A DNA stretch of 7,672 nucleotides from assembly GCA_028866335.1 (NCBI GenBank), contig JAGWIL010000068.1, positions 1 through 7,672 of the forward strand, given 5' to 3'. A program made the translations under genes and the position numbers. Every line of letters starts with the position of its first letter. The first letter of the stretch is position 1. Below are positions 5,589 to 7,672 of the stretch, piece by piece. The notes below the pieces were generated by a model. The model was given only the letters and a program-made list of their open reading frames with translations. It was not told the origin of the DNA and made no database searches. The DNA is from Rhodospirillales bacterium (GTDB taxonomy: Bacteria; Pseudomonadota; Alphaproteobacteria; Acetobacterales; Acetobacteraceae).

Positions 5589-6272
5589 TTACGAACAGGT
5601 AATGACTCTGAAAGCTTCGCCAGCATCGCCCGCATCGGTGGCTCCTGGGGCAGAATGGACCATCCATCCACGGTAGACTTGGCCACCGCCATTTTGTGCG
5701 GCATTTGACTGAAGCGTAATGAACACAGCGGCATCCGGCAGCACGCCGGGCGGGCGCATTTCACAGGCTTGCACGCTCACGGTAAGGTCCCCGGCGTTAG
5801 CCTGCCCACCAACAGGAATGGTAATTGTCCTGGTGCTGCCATCAATTTTATTAAGCACGCCAAGTTTGGCGGTTTGGCCCGCGACCCATGTATTCACCGG
5901 CACGGATACTGTGTCAGCCGGGGCCGGCTGCTGGGTGGTACTGTTGTTGTTTGCAGGCACCGGCCCCGCGGAGGGCGAGACCGCCTGCACCGGCGAAGCA
6001 TTGCCGTTATCAGCATTGCCGGCATCCGCGCCATTGGGTTGGGCGCTTGCATCCCCCCCGGAAGGCGGAAACGGCGTTTGCACAAGGCCAGGCGGCGGGG
6101 CCGATTGTGGCCCCACGGGCACTTCAGGCGCGTTGGAAGGGCCGCTTACGACGGGCGGCGCCGGGGGCACTGCAACCACGCTCTGCCCCGGCTGGCTTTG
6201 CCCGAGCATGGATTGGGCAAATGCCCCGCCACCAATAAGCGTGGCGACCGAAGCCAGAAGCAACAGACGCAT
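5589..6272 (-). CDS. DUF2155 domain-containing exported protein
   Basis: A 227-residue exported protein of unknown function. It has a signal peptide (MRLLLLASVATLIGGGAFAQ, cleavage near 19-20). A long low-complexity stretch rich in Pro, Ala, Gly, Ser and Asn follows (about 22-122), then a folded C-terminal part (about 126-227) that resembles DUF2155. That part reads AKLGVLNKIDGSTRTITIPV (135-154), LTVSVQACEMRPPG (163-176), YRGWMVHSAPG (200-210) and FRVITCS at the end. Cys170 and Cys226 are placed to form a disulfide; Trp203 of GWM looks conserved. The ATG at 6272 shares its A with the TAA of mlaD, so translation is probably coupled; no independent Shine-Dalgarno is evident. Being last in a chain with mlaD and an NDUFA12-like gene suggests an envelope role, but the actual job is not known. 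Confidence 0.85.
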   Translation of the reverse strand: MRLLLLASVATLIGGGAFAQSMLGQSQPGQSVVAVPPAPPVVSGPSNAPEVPVGPQSAPPPGLVQTPFPPSGGDASAQPNGADAGNADNGNASPVQAVSPSAGPVPANNNSTTQQPAPADTVSVPVNTWVAGQTAKLGVLNKIDGSTRTITIPVGGQANAGDLTVSVQACEMRPPGVLPDAAVFITLQSNAAQNGGGQVYRGWMVHSAPGATDAGDAGEAFRVITCS

Positions 6273-6787
6273 TATTGAGGCAGTGCCGCGGGGTTGGATG
6301 GTTGGGCGTTACCGGAAGAGGATTGTGCCTTGCTGGGGCCACCGCTACCCATCGAGAAGATGAATTTGCCCAGCAGATCCTCGATATTCACCGCGGATTG
6401 CGTCACCTGGAAGCTGGCGTCCGGTTTGAGCATATTGTTGGAGCCACCTGGCGAGATGGCGACATAAGAGCCGCCGAGCAGGCTGTCCGAGGTGATGGAG
6501 GCGCTGCTGTCATCTGGCACCTGGATGCCTTTGTTGATCGCCAACTTCACCATCGCGGCATAGGTGGTGGGGTTCAGCGCCTCAGAGGAGACATGGCCAA
6601 CAACCACGCCGCCAATCTTCACATCCGCCCCCACAGTCAGCCCGCCAATGGAACCAAACTGTGCCTGCAGCGGATAGCCGCCGCCGGTATTCAACTCTCC
6701 TGCCCCGCGCAACGCGTAAGCCAGGAACAGGGCAGCGACGACAATAACAGCGAAACCGGCGGTGAGTTCAGGAACACGGCGCAGCAT
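6272..6787 (-). CDS. mlaD: MlaD: MCE-domain protein of the outer-membrane lipid asymmetry (phospholipid transport) system
   Basis: A 171-residue protein, similar in size to E. coli MlaD (183). One N-terminal membrane segment (about 9-27) anchors it in the inner membrane. A single MCE domain follows (about 38-115): YPLQAQFGSIGGLTVGADVK, IGGVVVGHVSS, and SITSDSLLGGSYVAISPGG near its end. A helix NIEDLLGKFIF (134-144) and a Ser/Asn/Pro tail close the protein. MlaD forms a hexameric ring on the MlaFE ABC transporter and carries phospholipids between inner and outer membrane. The transporter partners MlaE and MlaF and the other Mla proteins are not next to it here. Both ends overlap neighbours by one base: its ATG shares the A at 6787 with the TGA of the NDUFA12-like gene, and its TAA shares 6272 with the ATG of the DUF2155 gene. 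Confidence 0.92.
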   Translation of the reverse strand: MLRRVPELTAGFAVIVVAALFLAYALRGAGELNTGGGYPLQAQFGSIGGLTVGADVKIGGVVVGHVSSEALNPTTYAAMVKLAINKGIQVPDDSSASITSDSLLGGSYVAISPGGSNNMLKPDASFQVTQSAVNIEDLLGKFIFSMGSGGPSKAQSSSGNAQPSNPAALPQ

Positions 6788-7209
6788 CAGGTTTGATCCG
6801 GAGTCCAGGATTCATAATCGGCCGAAGCCGCAGCGCGCTTGCCGCCCATATAGTCATGCCCGGCGGGACGGTAGCTCTGCGCTGTGCCGGTGAGGTTGGG
6901 TTTGTGCGGGCGTTGCCAAGGGCGGGCGGGCGCAGCCAGCGGTGCATCGGTAATGTGATGCAGCCAGGCATGCCATTCAGGTGGCACCTCGGAGGGGTCT
7001 TGCGGCCCGGCGTAAACCACCCAGCGGCGCGCATGCGGTTTGCCCGGGCGCTCAAAATACTGGTTTCCCATATCGTCGCGGCCGATAAAGCGCCCCCGGA
7101 ACATGGTGAGGAAATAAAGGCTGGGGTTGCTGAAAAGCCCTTTGAGGCCAAGCGGCTTGGCCTTGGGCGTGGGGCCGTTGGCGGCCGGTGTCTGCGCGGC
7201 AGTGCTCAT
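6787..7209 (-). CDS. NADH:ubiquinone oxidoreductase accessory subunit, NDUFA12 family
   Basis: A 140-residue protein when started at the ATG at 7209. It belongs to the NDUFA12 (B17.2) family, supernumerary complex I subunits or assembly factors that alphaproteobacteria share with mitochondria. The core is clear: MFRGRFIGRDDMGNQYFE (36-53), RRWVVYAG (61-68), VPPEWHAWLHH (75-85), HKPNLTGTAQSYRP (102-115) and a closing DYESWTP. Residues 1-20 are a polar, Ala/Pro-rich extension. The frame is open to an ATG at 7251 (154 residues), but its extra 14 residues are not family-like. The start at 7209 has a -10-like TATATC (7221-7216) ending six bases before it. No nuo genes are in the window. The stop overlaps the mlaD start, making it the first gene of the NDUFA12-mlaD-DUF2155 chain. 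Confidence 0.9.
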   Translation of the reverse strand: MSTAAQTPAANGPTPKAKPLGLKGLFSNPSLYFLTMFRGRFIGRDDMGNQYFERPGKPHARRWVVYAGPQDPSEVPPEWHAWLHHITDAPLAAPARPWQRPHKPNLTGTAQSYRPAGHDYMGGKRAAASADYESWTPDQT

Positions 7210-7215
7210 GGCCCC

Positions 7216-7244
7216 GATATAGGTGATGCCGGGCAAATGGTCCA
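7216..7244 (-). promoter_or_regulatory. Candidate promoter of the NDUFA12-mlaD-DUF2155 operon
   Basis: On the - strand TGGACC (7244-7239) and TATATC (7221-7216) are 17 bases apart. Transcription would start near 7209, on the A of the preferred ATG. Each box matches the sigma-70 consensus at only 4 of 6 positions, so this is a weak call that depends on the start codon choice. Confidence 0.25.
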
Positions 7245-7251
7245 TCTCCAT

Positions 7252-7367
7252 GTTGCGGTGCCATGAACCGGCGTGAATTCAAGCTATCCACAGGATTTTG
7301 TGTCTGTTACGCAGATTCAACACAACATGCACTTTTATTGAGTCATATCAGGGCCTAAACTCCCCTC
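7252..7367. other. Divergent intergenic region
   Basis: This gap separates the divergent NDUFA12 operon and the gene at 7368 (158 bases in all, counting from the preferred NDUFA12 start). It is richer in A and T than the flanking genes from about 7275 to 7350. A -10-like TAAACT (7356-7361) ends six bases before the ATG at 7368. I see no clear -35 partner, operator or terminator. Confidence 0.3.
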
Positions 7368-7672
7368 ATGGCACAGAGCAGAACTGATAAATCCTGGCAT
7401 GGCATCAAGCTGACGGCGCATGATGCCGCTGCCGACCCCGATGCCCCGCCGGTGATAGTGACCATGCCCGCAGCCTGGGGCCAGAAAGCCGCCGATGCGT
7501 TGGCCGCCATTCTGCCGGGCAGGCGAGCGCTGCATATTGCCGAAGCCGCCGAGGCCTGGATTGCCCCCATCGCCGCCAGAGCTGCCGCCGCGGGGCTGAG
7601 CGAGGGCATCGCCAGCGAATTGCACAAGCTTGTTGCCCTGCACCGCGCCAGCCCCAGCGCCAATATGTGGCG
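7368..7672 (+). CDS. Unidentified protein, N-terminal part (3' end outside window)
   Basis: An open frame from the ATG at 7368 reaches the right edge without a stop, giving 101 codons. An in-frame TAA at 7356-7358 makes this ATG the first possible start; no Shine-Dalgarno precedes it. The translation begins MAQSRTDKSWHGIKLTAHDA and is Ala-rich: MPAAWGQKAADALAAILPGR (33-52), ALHIAEAAEAWIAPIAARAA (54-73), then ELHKLVALHRASPSANMW at the edge. No signal peptide or membrane segment is seen. The pattern suggests a soluble helical domain. From memory only, similar N-termini occur in alphaproteobacterial proteins annotated as TSCPD-domain or B12-dependent ribonucleotide-reductase related; I could not verify this and do not assign a function. 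Codon use looks like the neighbouring genes, which supports a real gene over the antisense frames at 7335-7663. Confidence 0.7.
   Translation, partial: MAQSRTDKSWHGIKLTAHDAAADPDAPPVIVTMPAAWGQKAADALAAILPGRRALHIAEAAEAWIAPIAARAAAAGLSEGIASELHKLVALHRASPSANMW

Noticed and set aside
5719..6363. 214-codon + frame antisense to the DUF2155 gene
   Set aside because: Low-complexity Pro/Gly/Thr composition mirrors the repetitive stalk on the coding strand; no start signal.
7283..7291. CTATCCACA, one mismatch from a DnaA box
   Set aside because: A single imperfect box in a short divergent gap, with no cluster and no AT-rich unwinding region; not evidence of an origin.
7298..7325. TTGTGT / ACACAA dyad in the divergent gap before 7368
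   Set aside because: Only 6 bp per arm with 16 bases between in an AT-rich stretch; expected often by chance.

Overview
The window reads as an ordinary, GC-rich chromosomal segment of an alphaproteobacterium. The acetic-acid/acidophile branch (Acetobacteraceae: Acidocella or Acidiphilium-like) is most plausible. This rests on the NDUFA12 - MlaD - DUF2155 gene chain, a ubiquinone-type UbiA divergent from rsmE, and the style of the two OmpA-family proteins. The taxon is an inference; there is no rRNA or other decisive marker. I see no mobile element, tRNA, CRISPR array or phage gene, and no gene-free stretch longer than 300 bases.

Layout. 1-422 (-) is the N-terminal part of rsmE, which runs off the left edge. 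It is divergent by only 19 bases from ubiA (442-1341, +). Next on + come a secreted chalcone-isomerase-like protein (1428-2006), a TPP riboswitch (about 2033-2112), and the thiamine/pyrimidine-precursor binding protein it controls (2116-3069). A bidirectional terminator (about 3074-3106) closes this half.

From 3124 to 7209 everything is on the - strand. Two tandem OmpA-family outer-membrane proteins (3124-4212 and 4405-5442) share an almost identical peptidoglycan-binding domain but have divergent barrels, and a terminator lies between them. Upstream is a three-gene chain linked by one-base stop/start overlaps: NDUFA12-like (7209 to 6787), mlaD (6787 to 6272) and a DUF2155 protein (6272 to 5589). 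At 7368 an unidentified gene starts on + and leaves the window at the right edge.

Functionally, the window mixes respiration (ubiquinone biosynthesis, complex I accessory factor), envelope building (OmpA pair, MlaD lipid transport, DUF2155) and vitamin B1 uptake. I found no convincing new defence or mobile system. The points most worth a second look are the domain-restricted near-identity of the two ompA genes, the riboswitch with the ribosome-binding site built into it next to a transporter gene with no partners, several genes that lack a Shine-Dalgarno sequence and have a -10-like box placed for leaderless transcription, and the NDUFA12-mlaD-DUF2155 chain.
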